DNA of 24,920 bases from Cenarchaeum sp. SB0662_bin_33 (GTDB taxonomy: Archaea > Thermoproteota > Nitrososphaeria > Nitrososphaerales > Nitrosopumilaceae). Positions 8,216 to 15,822 of this stretch are shown here, piece after piece (positions within the stretch are counted from its first letter, which is position 1; every line of letters starts with the position of its first letter). The translations under genes and the position numbers were made by a program. Location of the stretch: contig VXON01000132.1 of assembly GCA_009840065.1 (NCBI GenBank), positions 1 through 24,920 on the forward strand, written 5' to 3'. A model generated the notes under the pieces. That model was not told where the DNA came from. It saw only the letters and a list, made by a program, of their open reading frames with translations, and ran no database searches.

Positions 8216-9448
8216 ATGAGCAAGATAAAGGATGTGTCCTTGGCAGAAGAGGGCAGGGCATCATACCGGTGGGCACGCCAACACATGAAGATTCTTGATA
8301 ATACCATATCCAGACTGCAGCAGTCAGAGTCCTTCAGCGGTACTACGGTGGCATGCTGCCTGCACATGACAAAGGAGACATCTGTTCTGCTGATGGGCCT
8401 AAAGGAACTGGGAGCCGAGGTGGCATGCTGCGCAGGCAATCCACTCTCCACACATGATGATATCACTGCCTTTTTAGCGTCCGAGGGCATCCACACATAT
8501 GCCTGGAATGATCAGACTCCCGAGGAGTATGATTGGTGCATATTCCAGACACTGAGCCACAGGCCATCAATCCTGGTGGATGATGGTGCCGATATGAATG
8601 TAAAAGCGCACTTTGATAAAGAGCATTCAGACCTGAACATACTAGGAGCCACCGAAGAGACCACCGCTGGTGTCAACCGGCTGCGGGTCATTGAGAGACA
8701 GGGCAAGCTAAAGTATCCTGTAATACTGGTCAATAATGCCTACACAAAGCAGTTGTTTGACAACCGCTATGGGACGGGGCAGAGCACCATAGACGGCCTC
8801 CTGCGTTCCATGAACTTATTGCTGGCATCCAAAAGGGTGGTTGTTGCAGGCTACGGATGGGTGGGCCGGGGAGTGGCTGCGAGATGCCGTGGAATGAACT
8901 CTAATGTCATAGTAACCGAGACGGATCCGGTAAAGGCCCTTGAGGCCCACATGGATGGCTACCAGGTCATGCGCATGTCAAAGGCCGCCACACTAGGCGA
9001 CATATTCATCACTGCGACCGGCATGACAGATGTCATACGGCGCGAGCATATTGTACGCATGCGGGATGGTGCCATACTGGCAAATGTAGGTCATTTCGAT
9101 GTTGAGATTGACACTGAATTTTTGTTCTCTGCGGATACCCGCCGGGTAAGGCCCAACCTTGATGAGTGTGTCTTGGATAACGGGCGACGGATTTATCTTG
9201 TAGGCGAGGGCAGGCTTGCAAACCTGTCGGCTGCCGAAGGCCACCCCCCCGAGGTAATGGCGCAGTCGTTCTCAAACCAACTGCTGTCGGTCAGACACAT
9301 ACTGAAGAATCACAAGACAATGTCCAGGGAGGTTATGAATGTCCCATCCTACATAGACAGGCAGGTAGCCATTGATGCGCTAGATGCCATGGGCGTAAAG
9401 ATAGACAGGCTAAATACAAAACAGAAGGCCTACATGAATAAGTGGTAG
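8216..9448 (+). CDS. ahcY: S-adenosylhomocysteine hydrolase
   Basis: Splits S-adenosylhomocysteine into adenosine and homocysteine, removing the inhibitor left by methyl transfer. It has 410 residues, the length of the short archaeal type lacking the insert of many bacterial forms. Visible features are CLHMTKET (48-55), the acidic DDGAD (122-126), ATEETTAGV (145-153), the catalytic NNAYTKQLFDNRYGTGQS block near 173-190, and the NAD-binding GYGWVGRG (212-219). The C-terminal part contains NVGHFDVEID and the AEGHPPEVM segment. The start ATG fits the family N-terminus, where helices begin at once. ilvC follows after 34 bases on the same strand and may share its transcript. Confidence 0.95.
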   Translation: MSKIKDVSLAEEGRASYRWARQHMKILDNTISRLQQSESFSGTTVACCLHMTKETSVLLMGLKELGAEVACCAGNPLSTHDDITAFLASEGIHTYAWNDQTPEEYDWCIFQTLSHRPSILVDDGADMNVKAHFDKEHSDLNILGATEETTAGVNRLRVIERQGKLKYPVILVNNAYTKQLFDNRYGTGQSTIDGLLRSMNLLLASKRVVVAGYGWVGRGVAARCRGMNSNVIVTETDPVKALEAHMDGYQVMRMSKAATLGDIFITATGMTDVIRREHIVRMRDGAILANVGHFDVEIDTEFLFSADTRRVRPNLDECVLDNGRRIYLVGEGRLANLSAAEGHPPEVMAQSFSNQLLSVRHILKNHKTMSREVMNVPSYIDRQVAIDALDAMGVKIDRLNTKQKAYMNKW

Positions 9449-9482
9449 ATGGTTAATATGGGATTGTTGTTGGTATAGTATT

Positions 9483-10481
9483 ATGGCACAGACATGGAAA
9501 GACAATGACATTACTCTAGATAGCATAAAAGGGCAGACAATCTCGGTTCTCGGATATGGCATACAGGGCTCGGCCCAAGCCAGCAACATGAGGGACTCTG
9601 GACTTGATGTCGTGGTGGGGCTCAAAAGAGAGAGCGCCAGCTGGCCAAAGGCCGTATCTGATGGTCACAAGGTATTGGAGACATCCGATGCCTGTAGGCA
9701 GGGCGATATCATACATGTCCTTATGCCCGACATGGTACAGTCTGATGCATACAGGACGGATATAGAACCCCACCTGACAGAGAAGAAGGCGCTGGCATTC
9801 TCGCATGGCGCCGCCATCCACTGGGGGTGGATCAAGGCTCCGGAGAACGTCGATATCATAATGGTGGCGCCAAAGGGTCCCGGCTCCAAGGTGCGCGAGA
9901 CATACATGGAGGGCTTTGGGACCCCGTCGATAGTTGCAGTCCATCAGGACTATACTGGAACCGCCTGGGACCGCACATTAGCCATCGGCAAGGCAATAGG
10001 CAGTGCCCGGGCTGGCCTTATCGGTACCACGTTCAAGGAAGAGGTGGAGACGGATTGGTTTGGCGAACAGGCCGACCTGTGTGGCGGAGCCGCATCAATG
10101 GTCACCAACGCTTTTGAGACACTTGTTGATGCCGGCTACCAGCCAGAGATTGCCTACTTTGAGGTGCTCCATGAGTTAAAACTGATAGTCGATATGATAC
10201 AGAGGTATGGCATAAACGGCATGTGGAACCGCGTAAGTGAGACTGCTAGGTATGGTGGCCTGACCCGGGGACCTCTGATCATGGACGCGGCCAGCAAGGA
10301 GCGCATGAAGAGGGTACTGGACATGATACAGGATGGCACGTTCAACGAGGAGTGGGTCGGAGAGTATAAGAAGAACGGACGTAACTCCTTTGATCGCTAT
10401 ATGAAGAAGATTGACGAACACCAGATAGAGCAAGTGGGCCGCCGCATGCGCAAGATGATGTGGCCCGACTCTACCGAATAA
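9483..10481 (+). CDS. ilvC: Ketol-acid reductoisomerase (class I)
   Basis: Second step of valine/isoleucine synthesis: isomerises acetolactate or acetohydroxybutyrate and reduces the product with NAD(P)H. The 332-residue length is that of class I enzymes. The Rossmann motif is GYGIQGSAQ (24-32), with Gln-Gly-Ser where many have Gln-Gly-His. The family's middle block FSHGAAIHWG and VAPKGPG are present. The knotted C-terminal metal-binding domain shows LCGGAASMVTNAFETL, AYFEVLHELKLIVDM and the final SETARYG block, with the Asp and Glu ligands in place. The acetolactate synthase genes are not in this window. It ends 4 bases before the convergent end of the B12-binding gene. Confidence 0.95.
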   Translation: MAQTWKDNDITLDSIKGQTISVLGYGIQGSAQASNMRDSGLDVVVGLKRESASWPKAVSDGHKVLETSDACRQGDIIHVLMPDMVQSDAYRTDIEPHLTEKKALAFSHGAAIHWGWIKAPENVDIIMVAPKGPGSKVRETYMEGFGTPSIVAVHQDYTGTAWDRTLAIGKAIGSARAGLIGTTFKEEVETDWFGEQADLCGGAASMVTNAFETLVDAGYQPEIAYFEVLHELKLIVDMIQRYGINGMWNRVSETARYGGLTRGPLIMDAASKERMKRVLDMIQDGTFNEEWVGEYKKNGRNSFDRYMKKIDEHQIEQVGRRMRKMMWPDSTE

Positions 10482-10485
10482 ACAA

Positions 10486-10893
10486 CTAAATTTTTCTTAA
10501 TTCGGACACACCCTTCTGGATGTGTTCAATAATATTTGGCAATGGGGTGCCCGGCCCAAAGACCCTGTCAATACCCGACTCTATTAATTTTGGATAGTCT
10601 GCCTGGGGTATAACACCGCCCCCTATGACTAATACATCATCCATCTGCTTTTCACGAATCTTTGTAACCACCCTAGGAAAGAGTGTATTGTGTGCCCCAT
10701 TCAGCAGACTCATGGCCACTGCGTCCACATCCTCATCTTCTGCCATCTGTGCCACCCTATCAGGTGTGGCAAACAGTCCTGAATATATCACCTCCATGCC
10801 GGCATCACGAAATGCCCTGCACAATACCAAGGCTCCCCGGTCATGGCCATCCAAGCCCAACTTTGCAACTAGAACCTTTATGCTCCTATCCAT
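10486..10893 (-). CDS. Methylmalonyl-CoA mutase, small B12-binding subunit
   Basis: A 135-residue cobalamin-binding domain that matches the C-terminal part of methylmalonyl-CoA mutase, here as its own gene as in archaea with split mutases. The B12 motif DGHDRG (15-20) supplies the His that binds cobalt (His17), followed by SLLNGAH and the VIGGGVIP and FGPGTPLPNI loops that hold the nucleotide tail. In ammonia-oxidising archaea this enzyme turns methylmalonyl-CoA into succinyl-CoA in the carbon-fixation cycle; that role is inferred. The catalytic large subunit is not in the window. Relatives bind other acyl-CoA mutase partners, so the substrate is not certain. A TATA-like CATTTTAAG lies about 22 bases upstream, so it has its own promoter and is separate from nadA. 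Confidence 0.88.
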   Translation of the reverse strand: MDRSIKVLVAKLGLDGHDRGALVLCRAFRDAGMEVIYSGLFATPDRVAQMAEDEDVDAVAMSLLNGAHNTLFPRVVTKIREKQMDDVLVIGGGVIPQADYPKLIESGIDRVFGPGTPLPNIIEHIQKGVSELRKI

Positions 10894-10942
10894 ATCTCTT
10901 TTATTGTGATTCGCTTAAAATGCTTTTCTAAAGTCGATATAT

Positions 10943-11890
10943 TCAGCCGATGGCCAGCATTCTGTCTATTGCCAAGCGAGCCTTTTTGGCAATATCCTTC
11001 TTTACGGTCACATGATACCGATCATGCAACAGCGAATCATGTATCTTTTGTAGCGTGATCATCTTCATGTACTGACATTCGGCCTTCTCGGATGCTGCAA
11101 CAAATCTCTTTTGTGGGTTCTGCTTTCTCATTCGATACAAGACTCCGGTCTCTGTTGCCACTACAAAGTTTTTTGAGCCAGAATTGTTTACATGGTTCAT
11201 CATACCCTCGGTCGATAACACAGAGACGGCCTTGTTCTGATATGTACCCGTCGACATGTCATACAGTATGGGAGTAGTGCAACTGCACTCGGGGTGTATT
11301 ATAAACTCGGCATCCTCCAGTGTTCTTATCTTTTCATTTACGTCCGAGGCGCTAATTCCCGCATGAACATGACATTCACCGGCCCAGACGAACATGTTTT
11401 TTCTACCCGTTGTCTTGGAGACGTATGAACCTAGAAACATATCAGGCAGAAACAGTATCTCCCTATCGGCGGGGATTGAGTTCACCACGTTTATTGCGTT
11501 GGATGATGTGCAGCAATAGTCGAGCTCGGACTTTATGGCAGCAGTGGTGTTGACATAGCCCACTGCAACGGCCCCCGGATGATCCTTCTTCCACTCTCTT
11601 AGCTCCTGCACTGTAATGGAGTCAGATAGTGAACAGCCTGCCTGTGTGTCGGGTATAAGCACTCTCTTGTCGGGGCTGATTATGGCTGCAGTCTCTGCCA
11701 TAAAATGCACGCCACAAAATATAATGACTTTTTGTGGTACTTTTGCCGCCTGTCTTGAGAGGTTTAGCGAGTCTCCTATAATATCTGCAACATCCTGCAC
11801 TTCGGGTATCTGGTAGTTGTGGGCTAAAATAACTGCGTCGCGCTCTTTTTTGAGGCGCTCTATGCTGCGGTTCAGATCCTTAATCTGCAT
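10943..11890 (-). CDS. nadA: Quinolinate synthase NadA
   Basis: Condenses iminoaspartate with dihydroxyacetone phosphate to quinolinate in NAD synthesis, using an oxygen-sensitive 4Fe-4S cluster. It has about 315 residues. The three cluster cysteines appear in their family contexts: PDTQAGCSL (near residue 87), AGECHVH (near 174) and AECQYMK (near 273). The pseudo-repeat architecture begins with ILAHNYQIPEVQDVADIIGDSL. I chose the ATG at 11890; an in-frame GTG lies directly before it at 11893. A TATA-like AATTTAAATT at 11915-11924 is about 28-30 bases upstream. The partner nadX lies on the same strand but 870 bases upstream, separated by an unusual AT-rich gap. Confidence 0.95.
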   Translation of the reverse strand: MQIKDLNRSIERLKKERDAVILAHNYQIPEVQDVADIIGDSLNLSRQAAKVPQKVIIFCGVHFMAETAAIISPDKRVLIPDTQAGCSLSDSITVQELREWKKDHPGAVAVGYVNTTAAIKSELDYCCTSSNAINVVNSIPADREILFLPDMFLGSYVSKTTGRKNMFVWAGECHVHAGISASDVNEKIRTLEDAEFIIHPECSCTTPILYDMSTGTYQNKAVSVLSTEGMMNHVNNSGSKNFVVATETGVLYRMRKQNPQKRFVAASEKAECQYMKMITLQKIHDSLLHDRYHVTVKKDIAKKARLAIDRMLAIG

Positions 11891-11935
11891 CACATTGTGA
11901 CTTTATTGTATAGTAATTTAAATAGAAAGATCGTG

Positions 11936-12049
11936 CTAAATATTGCGCCGTTTTGGGCTAAACATGCAATTCTTGCCGCTTTTTAGTCGCATATAGTGAT
12001 GTCGTATAAACCAGATTTTTTTACAATATGAACAGTCAAATGTGCATCT
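11936..12049 (-). pseudogene. Zinc-finger-like coding relic, copy 1
   Basis: Read on the minus strand this stretch gives FDCSYCKKIWFIRHH followed by about 23 more residues to a TAG at 11936-11938. A Cys-x2-Cys pair followed by His-His resembles a small zinc finger. There is no start codon before it: a TAA lies in frame only a few codons upstream. Its DNA matches the repeat copy at 12147-12186 along about 40 bases, but with one base missing in the middle, so its frame after the Cys pair differs from that copy. I read it as a decayed member of the repeat family rather than a gene. Confidence 0.4.
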
Positions 12050-12088
12050 TATTTTATATTAAAAATTAAAATTTTTACAGCGCAGTTT

Positions 12089-12346
12089 TCATTCAGGATA
12101 GCAAGCCGGTGTGTCTATGTAGTGATCAGAGTACAGAAAGTGAATTGTATGAACCAAGCTTTTTTCACAATATGAACAGCCAAAATTGAACTCGTAAATG
12201 TGGTTAATAATACGTGCGCAGAATGCCCAATTGTGTGATAAAATTCCTATTGTAATATACCTAATTATCGGTAGCAGGGGCCGGACCGATAACCCTGCAC
12301 AACTCATCCCAGACGTTGAGTTTGCGTAGTTTCCATGTTTCAACAC
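12089..12346 (-). CDS. Possible small zinc-finger-like protein (uncertain gene)
   Basis: An 85-residue open frame whose C-terminal third reads FGCSYCEKSLVHTIHF then YSDHYIDTPACYPE. The Cys-x2-Cys pair followed by spaced His residues could bind one zinc. The N-terminal part has no recognisable feature, and I see no good TATA box at leaderless distance. The finger lies exactly on the dispersed repeat (12147-12186), whose other copies have stops or frame changes. This may therefore be the best-preserved copy of a decaying family, or a chance frame through a DNA repeat. I favour a relic. Confidence 0.3.
   Translation of the reverse strand: MLKHGNYANSTSGMSCAGLSVRPLLPIIRYITIGILSHNWAFCARIINHIYEFNFGCSYCEKSLVHTIHFLYSDHYIDTPACYPE
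12147..12186 (-). repeat. Dispersed 40-bp repeat, copy 2 (best copy)
   Basis: Starts GTATGAACCAAGCTTTTTTC on the plus strand. The first 29 bases are identical to 24866-24894, and 38 of 40 match overall. An inverted version occurs at 12586-12612. The minus-strand reading encodes CSYCEKSLVHT. It could be a zinc-finger coding relic or an end sequence of a small mobile element. Confidence 0.75.
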
Positions 12347-12524
12347 AACTGAGCATTATGCAGTGGTGGTTATTGCATTTATCGCTATTATTGCATCTTT
12401 TTTATTTATCTCTGCATCTTTTTGGTCTATTGTTGTTTTAATTCTTGAATCCGTTGTTCATATTAAAGTCCTCTCAGATACATCTCTTACACCTTGATCA
12501 ACACGTGAATATATTATTATAAAT

Positions 12525-12537
12525 AAAGATCGTGCTA
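12525..12537 (+). promoter_or_regulatory. TATA-like box plus AAAGATCGTGCTA, second copy
   Basis: TTATTATAAATA runs directly into AAAGATCGTGCTA here. The same 13 bases occur at 11926-11938 after ATTTAAATA. Sequence fitting an archaeal TATA box next to a shared 13-mer suggests two copies of one promoter. Neither leads into a gene I can support on the plus strand; this copy points toward the inverted repeat copy at 12586. Confidence 0.35.
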
Positions 12538-12585
12538 TAAGTATTTCAATTTCTGTTGTAAAATAAAATGTTTGTTGGTTTAATT

Positions 12586-12612
12586 ATATTGTGAAAAAAG
12601 CTTGGTTCGTAC
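12586..12612 (+). repeat. Dispersed repeat, copy 3 (inverted relative to copy 2)
   Basis: Twenty-six of 27 bases match the reverse complement of 12147-12173, so copies 2 and 3 form inverted repeats bounding 466 bp. The plus-strand reading gives YCEKSLVRTKK, with a TAA three codons before it in the same frame, so it is not an open zinc finger. Confidence 0.7.
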
Positions 12613-12759
12613 GAAAAAATTAACCCAATCTGAAAATTTGTATGTCTACTAACCTTTACTTATAATTTAATTATTTATAATACACAGTACCCGATAGGTT
12701 ACTAAAAAGTGGAATAAAATTCCTACAAAAATCTAGAATATTAATAGAAATATTTCTAT

Positions 12760-13587
12760 TTACGAGCCAACTATAATTCCACGAGCACAATACTTGTACA
12801 GTGTGTTAATGGCAGACAGTGCCGCCAGCCTGCTGGTCTTTGGATTGCCGGGGTCCGGAATGTTTTGCAGTGTAAACCTCATTGTGCCAAAACTTCCATG
12901 AGCCTGTATTGTGTGTGTGTTGGTTTTGATTTGCGGGTCTGCCTTTACCGTAACGGATACGGGTCTCCCTGCCGCCATGGAGACCGAGGCCGCCACATTA
13001 ACATTAAATGGGAAGAGTCGTACAGCATCAACAGCACTACCTTGGAATAGTGTTGTTATACCATCTGTAATATCATCCGCGCTTGTGTCTGACTGTGCAA
13101 AGTATGGTGCATCCTTTAGTGATGCAGGGTTCTTTGTGGTTGTAATGCTTATCTCCTTTATCTCATCTCGGGCAGAATATATGGCATCCAAGCCCCCCAC
13201 CGCCCCCGAGGGTATGTAAACCCTGCTTCCAAACTCTCTTGATGCCTGAGACAAGACTTCATGTATGGTATTATCCAGCAGAGCACCTGTACTCATTATT
13301 ATTATATCCCGACGGTTTTGTATTACGCTTAATGCAACATCTCTAACGGCATCCTGTGATGCCGCCTCCACTACTATGTCTATCGGTGGATAAGAGAGTA
13401 GGTGTGCATTCTGGCTAATCTCCGGCTTTGATTTCAAACTGGATACCAAGTTGACTGCTGCCGGTTTCGATGCATCATATACGCGCTCTAGTTTGGCCGG
13501 AATGCGGCCCGAATCAATTGCCAGCGCCAGCTGTGTGCCTATAAATCCACAACCTAGTATGGCAACCTTCTTGAGGGGTCGCGACAT
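12760..13587 (-). CDS. nadX: L-aspartate dehydrogenase NadX
   Basis: Oxidises L-aspartate with NAD(P) to iminoaspartate, the substrate of quinolinate synthase; it replaces aspartate oxidase (NadB) in NAD synthesis. About 275 residues. The N-terminal Rossmann motif is ILGCGFIGTQLA, followed by VYDAS; the family signature VVEAASQDAVRDVAL lies near residue 73. The C-terminal part has IPSGAVGGLDAI, the catalytic-domain NVNVAASVSMAAG segment and a closing NPKTSRLAALSA. I chose ATG 13587, with an in-frame GTG directly before it; either lies within 5 bases of the rps8e stop, so the two are one transcript. Its pathway partner nadA is downstream beyond the repeat-rich gap. Confidence 0.93.
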   Translation of the reverse strand: MSRPLKKVAILGCGFIGTQLALAIDSGRIPAKLERVYDASKPAAVNLVSSLKSKPEISQNAHLLSYPPIDIVVEAASQDAVRDVALSVIQNRRDIIIMSTGALLDNTIHEVLSQASREFGSRVYIPSGAVGGLDAIYSARDEIKEISITTTKNPASLKDAPYFAQSDTSADDITDGITTLFQGSAVDAVRLFPFNVNVAASVSMAAGRPVSVTVKADPQIKTNTHTIQAHGSFGTMRFTLQNIPDPGNPKTSRLAALSAINTLYKYCARGIIVGS

Positions 13588-13591
13588 CACA

Positions 13592-13978
13592 TCATTCCTT
13601 TATGAATACTGCATTGACTACGCCATCCTGTCCTGGTCTTGATACCACGCGGCAGGTTCCCTCCTCTGTCTCAAGAACTGCTCCACGGGTTATGACACCC
13701 CGGCGCTGGTAGTCGTTGTTTGTGGGATTTGCCAATACCTTGAGTATCTTTGATTTTATGACGGTGTCACCAACCCCTGCCAAATTTACAAATTCGGCAG
13801 TCTTTAGAGCCGTCTTGGAGTGGGCGCCCCGTGTTCTTCTGGTGACGGTTAACTGTTCGTCCCTAGCCAACGCTTCGTTTGGGTACCTGTTCATCTCGTA
13901 CTTGCGGCGTATACGCAGGGGGTGCCTGCGTCCTCCAGTTAGCTTGCTGGTGGCTAGATTCTCCACAGATTTTCTCAT
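13592..13978 (-). CDS. rps8e: 30S ribosomal protein S8e
   Basis: Small-subunit ribosomal protein found only in archaea and eukaryotes. 128 residues, strongly basic. The opening SVENLATSKLTGGRRHPLR matches the archaeal S8e start (K-x-TGG-R motif), followed by the RKYEMNRYPNE segment and the beta-rich centre with VTRRTRGAHSKTALKTAEFVN given in shorter form as RTRGAHSK. The end contains NNDYQRRGVITRGAVLETE, typical of S8e. A TATA box (GCTTTAAATT, 14001-14010) lies 27 bases before the ATG, inside the final codons of scpB, giving the gene its own leaderless promoter as well as any read-through. Confidence 0.95.
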   Translation of the reverse strand: MRKSVENLATSKLTGGRRHPLRIRRKYEMNRYPNEALARDEQLTVTRRTRGAHSKTALKTAEFVNLAGVGDTVIKSKILKVLANPTNNDYQRRGVITRGAVLETEEGTCRVVSRPGQDGVVNAVFIKE

Positions 13979-14000
13979 GTGTACAAGACCACATACCTCT

Positions 14001-14010
14001 AATTTAAAGC
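14001..14010 (-). promoter_or_regulatory. TATA box for rps8e
   Basis: GCTTTAAATT on the minus strand is centred about 27 bases before the rps8e ATG and overlaps the last part and stop region of scpB. The spacing fits a leaderless archaeal message. Confidence 0.6.
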
Positions 14011-14011
14011 G

Positions 14012-14524
14012 TCACCTTCTCATCCGCGCAAACAGTCTTCGTTTTAGATCCTGAGAGTCGTGTATGCCAAAGTAGCTACCAAACTTATCTGTAGTGTTGT
14101 ATATCTTTAGCCTGCCCGCCTCCTGATAGGTTACAAAACCCAGCCGCCTTAGCTCCTTGAGATGCGCATATACGCCATTACCTCTAGTCTCCAACAACTG
14201 CTTGGTTGAGACCGGCTGCATGTATGCAATATATGATAGTGTCTTTTGCATGGCCTTGGACAACAATGGTTGTGAGGCAAATTTACGGACAACCTCACTG
14301 TACTCGTGCTTCAACTGCAGGACATATGTCTCGTCCGGAAGCTGGGCCACCTCTAGCGCCTCCATGTGCTTGCCCACCCTCTTTATTATATCATTGAGCA
14401 TGCTGATGGTCTGCGCTTTTGATCCCGTACCCGATACCCGTATCAGCTCGGATATATCCAGTGGCCTGCCGGCTGCATACAGTGCCGCCTCAAGTTTGGC
14501 AACAGGTTTTGTGTCATCTGTCAT
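14012..14524 (-). CDS. scpB: Segregation and condensation protein ScpB
   Basis: Winged-helix partner of the SMC-ScpA complex that organises and separates chromosomes. The 170-residue protein has the two winged-helix units of the family: KLEAALYAAGRPLDISEL at the start, then the second unit with MQKTLSYIAYMQPVSTKQL, ETRGNGVYAHLKELRRLGFV and the wing ending in YNTTDKFGSYFGI. That closing FGxYFG matches the family ending in archaea. Its start is 6 bases after the stop of the alcohol dehydrogenase, so they are probably co-transcribed, although no functional link is obvious. ScpA is not in this window. Confidence 0.92.
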   Translation of the reverse strand: MTDDTKPVAKLEAALYAAGRPLDISELIRVSGTGSKAQTISMLNDIIKRVGKHMEALEVAQLPDETYVLQLKHEYSEVVRKFASQPLLSKAMQKTLSYIAYMQPVSTKQLLETRGNGVYAHLKELRRLGFVTYQEAGRLKIYNTTDKFGSYFGIHDSQDLKRRLFARMRR

Positions 14525-14530
14525 TATACG

Positions 14531-15583
14531 CTATGGACTGATGATAGCTCTTCCAGTTATTTTATGGTTTTTAAGATCAATTAGGGCATCATTTGCCTCT
14601 GACAGTGAATATCTCCTTGATATCATGGGATTTATCTTACCTTTCCTTACCAAGTCCAGCAGTTCTATCATGTCCCTGTAGCTTCCTGTATATGCCCCTT
14701 GTATGGTGATGGCTTTCAGTGGTATGGTGACCAACGACAGGTTGAGCAAGCCCCCATACAACCCAACCAGTACAATACTGCCCCGTTTGCGCAAAATATC
14801 CATGCCCATCTTGGCAGTGATGGATGAATTTACAAAGTCCACTACACTGTCTGCTCCCTTGCCATCGCATATCTCTATTATGTCCCTTATGGCGTTCTCG
14901 GATTTGGATATTATTGTGTGATGGGCGCCCATCTCTCTGGCGGTCTCTAGCTTCTTTGTGTCCAAATCTACACATATTATGGTGGCATCTGTTATGGCAT
15001 GAGCTATTTGCACGCCCATAAGTCCCAAACCACCTGCCCCCACAATAACTATGTAACGGGGAGCATTGATGCTAGCCTTCTTTATTGCAGTATACGCCGT
15101 AAGCCCCGAGCAGGCCAAGGATGTAGCAGACTCCACATTCACGCTTCCCAGTCTTGCCAGATATTTGTGGTGTGGTACCAGTATGTAGTCTGCATATCCA
15201 CCATCCTGAAAGACTCCTAGGGAGCGGGGCGCATCACATAGATTCTCATTATCTGCCTCGCACGCGGGGCACTTGCCGCATCCAATCCATGGATATACCA
15301 AGACCTTCTCACCGACTGCATAGTCTCCCGCATCAGGGCCGCTTTGATGTATGGTACCGACTATCTCATGGCCGGGCGTAACCGGATACTTTACCCCCCT
15401 ATCTGTGACTTTCATGACCGTTCCATCCCCCATATCGTATCCCCCCTCCCACAGGTGGAGATCACTGTGACACACACCCGTGGCCAAGACTTTGATTAAT
15501 ACCTGCGACTCTTTGGGAGACGGATTTTTCGACTCTACCAGTTCTAGAGGCTCGCCGGGACCGGGTATTCGTGCAGACTTCAT
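14531..15583 (-). CDS. Zinc-dependent alcohol dehydrogenase (Sulfolobus ADH-like)
   Basis: NAD(P)-dependent medium-chain dehydrogenase of 350 residues. Catalytic zinc ligands are Cys38 (GVCHSD), His72 (PGHEIVG) and Cys158 (SLACSG). A full structural-zinc set is present: Cys102, Cys105, Cys108 and Cys116. The nucleotide-binding motif is VGAGGLG (181-187). The sequence resembles the Sulfolobus solfataricus enzyme in layout, including the long loop WEGGYDMGDG. The frame is open to 15778, but I place the start at ATG 15583 because the family begins there and a TATA-like box (15605-15614) lies 26 bases upstream. In ammonia oxidisers such enzymes are candidates for semialdehyde reduction in carbon fixation; this is inference, and the true alcohol/aldehyde is unknown. 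Confidence 0.9.
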   Translation of the reverse strand: MKSARIPGPGEPLELVESKNPSPKESQVLIKVLATGVCHSDLHLWEGGYDMGDGTVMKVTDRGVKYPVTPGHEIVGTIHQSGPDAGDYAVGEKVLVYPWIGCGKCPACEADNENLCDAPRSLGVFQDGGYADYILVPHHKYLARLGSVNVESATSLACSGLTAYTAIKKASINAPRYIVIVGAGGLGLMGVQIAHAITDATIICVDLDTKKLETAREMGAHHTIISKSENAIRDIIEICDGKGADSVVDFVNSSITAKMGMDILRKRGSIVLVGLYGGLLNLSLVTIPLKAITIQGAYTGSYRDMIELLDLVRKGKINPMISRRYSLSEANDALIDLKNHKITGRAIISP

Positions 15584-15604
15584 GGAATTAGAAAATTTAT
15601 CTTT

Positions 15605-15614
15605 CATATAATAG
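15605..15614 (-). promoter_or_regulatory. TATA-like box for the alcohol dehydrogenase
   Basis: CTATTATATG on the minus strand is centred 26 bases before ATG 15583. It supports the shorter start and argues that the 65 further codons open upstream are not translated. Confidence 0.55.
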
Positions 15615-15793
15615 TTGATTTTTGCAGATGGGGTGTATGGGCAACATGTTAAATGTATAGGGTGGGACAGAGACGGCCATGGGGTTTCGGCCAGCTTGAG
15701 AGAAAAATCCATCAAGGTATGACAGCAACATAACAGTACATCACTGATTGCCAGACCGCATGTGGTAAGCGATAACACGTGTGCAGGGGAACC

Positions 15794-15805
15794 TTATTAT
15801 AAATT
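15794..15805 (+). promoter_or_regulatory. TATA box for the 106-residue unknown gene
   Basis: TTATTATAAATT is centred about 24 bases before the ATG at 15823. It is one of the clearest archaeal TATA boxes in the window and predicts a leaderless message starting at or just before the ATG. Confidence 0.65.
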
Positions 15806-15822
15806 AATTTCAACAAATTGAC

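Larger units (their letters stand above)
11894..12759. other. AT-rich 866-bp gap between nadX and nadA with dispersed repeats
   Basis: No convincing full-length gene is here. The gap contains three copies of the dispersed ~40-bp repeat (near 12004, 12147 and inverted at 12586), two copies of AAAGATCGTGCTA just after TATA-like sequence (11926-11938 and 12525-12537), and pyrimidine-rich lines with repeated TGCATCTTTTT (12392-12423). The base composition is much richer in A+T than the flanking genes. One open frame on the minus strand (12089-12346) includes a zinc-finger-like end. The stretch has the look of an insertion site or a scrap heap of small duplicated elements separating two genes of one pathway. 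Confidence 0.6.

Noticed and set aside
12362..12425. Repeated TGCATCTTTTT/ATTGCAT pattern as a possible tandem repeat or CRISPR-like array
   Set aside because: The units are short, irregular and pyrimidine-rich; there are no regular spacers and no cas genes nearby.
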